Assembly: GCA_964623895.1 (NCBI GenBank)
Contig: CAZUWA010000034.1
Coordinates: 1 to 14,638, forward strand
DNA from: UBA11512 sp964623895
Lineage (GTDB): Bacteria > Bacillota > Clostridia > Oscillospirales > CAG-272
DNA length: 14,638 nt
Direction: 5' to 3'
Shown here: in pieces, positions 13,727-14,638 of the stretch
Position numbering within the stretch: position 1 is the first letter of the stretch
How the letters are laid out: each line of letters starts with the position of its first letter
Position numbers and translations under genes: made by a program
The notes under the pieces: model-generated
The model's database searches: none
What the model was told of the DNA's origin: nothing
What the model saw: the letters and a program-made list of their open reading frames with translations, nothing else

Positions 13727-14385
13727 GCTAAGCCTCTTGTAAAATCAAATCCTGTGTGCTTCAAGAATTCTTTGGCAATCATCATCGCACCCATCTCATT
13801 CGGGTGCACACGATCCCATGCTATGCGCGAAGAATGCTGTACCGCACAAAAATCGGCAAACATTTTCTGAAGATCGACAAAAACACAACCGTGTTTTTCG
13901 GCAAGATCCCTACAGACAGCGGTATATTCGTCCATCTTGGCGCGCATCCTATCCTTTTCGTTTCCTTCAATGTAGTAGGGAGAAAGAATAAAAACGCCTT
14001 TGACGTTTCCCTTTACTTTTAAGATCATTTTTTCCACATTTTCTCTGTATTCATCCGGGAAAACAGCAGAATCTTTCATAGCAGGTACGTCGAACTGACG
14101 CCAAACATCATTGATCCCAATGCAAATCGAAACCCAATCGGGATGAAGCTCGGTGACATCCCGATCAAAGCGAGCGAGCAAGTCTCTGCTGGTGTCCCCA
14201 CCGATACCGCTGTTGGTTACGCGGATATTTACTTCCGGATACCATGTCACCAACATATTTTCAACCATACGAACATACCCGTGTCCGAGATTATCAAAAA
14301 GTCCTTCGCCGGCAGGGGATACACAACCGCGGTGTGTGACCGAATCCCCTGCAAAAATAATACGGTCGTTATTTTGGAAGATCAT
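13723..14385 (-). CDS. Axe2-like SGNH acetylxylan esterase, cytoplasmic
   Basis: A 220-aa SGNH hydrolase without signal peptide. It strongly resembles, from memory, Geobacillus stearothermophilus Axe2, an intracellular octameric acetylxylan esterase: NKG-type block NSGIGGDTSRDL, GINDVWRQ, the YYIEGNE segment, and AWDRVHPN. The catalytic set falls at S15, G63, N92, D191 and H194, the numbering I recall for Axe2. It would remove acetyl groups from imported xylo-oligosaccharides or similar sugars. I choose the ATG at 14385, with a GAGGAG ribosome site seven bases upstream and GDS at the family position. The in-frame ATG at 14571 lies upstream of the promoter and is not used. No xylanase or transporter gene is in the window. 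Coupled to the PHP gene by a 4-bp overlap. Confidence 0.9.
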   Translation of the reverse strand: MIFQNNDRIIFAGDSVTHRGCVSPAGEGLFDNLGHGYVRMVENMLVTWYPEVNIRVTNSGIGGDTSRDLLARFDRDVTELHPDWVSICIGINDVWRQFDVPAMKDSAVFPDEYRENVEKMILKVKGNVKGVFILSPYYIEGNEKDRMRAKMDEYTAVCRDLAEKHGCVFVDLQKMFADFCAVQHSSRIAWDRVHPNEMGAMMIAKEFLKHTGFDFTRGLA

Positions 14386-14517
14386 TGTTTTTCTCCTCGT
14401 CATCATTATCTTGAGCGTTTTTGATCTTGTGTTCGATAAATATGTTTCGTTACACCTTATGGGCAAGTTGAGAAAAAGCCCGAAGCAACCACAGAAACAT
14501 AGATTTTCTCTCTCGTA

Positions 14518-14546
14518 ATTATAGCATAGGGTAAGAAAAAAGTCAA
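14518..14546 (-). promoter_or_regulatory. Promoter of the axe2-like/PHP operon, with palindrome
   Basis: On the minus strand: TTGACT (14546-14541), a 17-bp spacer ending in TGC (extended -10), and a perfect TATAAT (14523-14518). An inverted repeat, GTCAAC (14542-14547) and GTTGAC (14553-14558) around a 5-nt spacer, covers the -35 and may be an operator. The start point near 14511 leaves a leader of about 125 nt before the ATG. Confidence 0.8.
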
Positions 14547-14572
14547 CAATAAGTTGACATCGGAAAGGCAAG

Positions 14573-14638
14573 TGTAGTGTTACAATAGATGTGAGACTGA
14601 AGAAGAAAAAAGAATAGACAAAGTGACCGAGTTCTGTT
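14573..14638 (-). repeat. Inverted dispersed repeat, right copy, cut by the window end
   Basis: Read on the minus strand from 14638, this matches 309-371: 37 identical bases, a 3-base TTC insertion, then 26 bases with two mismatches. It stops 26 bp before the -35 of the axe2-like promoter, much as the left copy stops 29 bp before its neighbour's -35. The window ends at the base matching 309, so the hairpin loop, 5' arm and promoter of this copy are not visible. Confidence 0.9.

Noticed and set aside
14450..14500. A 16-residue possible leader peptide on the minus strand in the axe2-like leader
   Set aside because: It begins about 11 nt from the predicted start point with only a weak GAGAGAG ribosome site, and no codon run suggests attenuation. 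It is too short to support.
14386..14571. The upstream extension of the axe2-like frame to 14571
   Set aside because: That ATG lies upstream of the promoter at 14518-14546. The 220-aa form places the catalytic residues exactly where Axe2 has them.
309..14638. The inverted repeats as terminal repeats of a 14-kb transposon
   Set aside because: No transposase, integrase or passenger-type genes lie between them; the contents are ordinary metabolic and wall genes. The similarity also starts in the middle of a hairpin rather than at a clean outer end with a target duplication.

Overview
The window looks like chromosomal DNA of an anaerobic, probably uncultured Clostridia-type Bacillota. The grounds are strong AGGAGG-like ribosome sites, sigma-A promoters with extended -10 boxes, lipobox lipoproteins with Thr/Pro linkers, an oxygen-independent glycerol-3-phosphate dehydrogenase set with DUF1667, and an M60-like surface peptidase. 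A gut habitat is inference. No rRNA, tRNA, transposase, phage gene or CRISPR array was seen. Thirteen protein genes are supported, three on + (left) and ten on - (rest).

Left flank (1-459): a terminator from an upstream gene, then a strong promoter (225-253) whose transcript would begin in a long hairpin (259-329) followed by a pyrimidine-rich tail. The 3' half of this unit (309-371) recurs almost perfectly, inverted, at the right edge (14573-14638). It is the least explained structure here. Each copy sits just upstream of the promoter of an unrelated gene.

Region 460-3305 (+): two paralogous lipoprotein D,D-carboxypeptidases (S11) flank a formate/nitrite-family channel that shares an operon with the first. 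Both peptidase promoters have matching geometry, suggesting duplication of gene plus promoter. A bidirectional terminator (3363-3412) separates them from the minus-strand genes.

Region 3419-6499 (-): a glpA-like dehydrogenase with a C-terminal [2Fe-2S] domain, an FAD/NAD oxidoreductase and a DUF1667 Fe-S protein form a tight operon, probably a three-part anaerobic G3P dehydrogenase.

Region 6520-10311 (-): an alpha/beta hydrolase, a membrane-anchored MurF-like ligase lacking the usual MurF N-terminal domain, and a D-Ala-D-Ala ligase. A structured 124-bp gap separates the last two. With the carboxypeptidases, this makes much of the window about the D-Ala-D-Ala end of peptidoglycan stem peptides: making, attaching and trimming.

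Region 10313-12869 (-): two lipoproteins, an SGNH esterase and an M60-like zinc peptidase, with similar linkers; together they could attack O-acetylated glycans and glycoproteins at the surface. Region 12866-14546 (-): an Axe2-like cytoplasmic acetylxylan esterase overlapping a PHP-family phosphoesterase by 4 bp, behind a strong promoter with a palindrome over its -35.

The window ends inside the repeat, which may mean it is a contig end broken at a multi-copy element.
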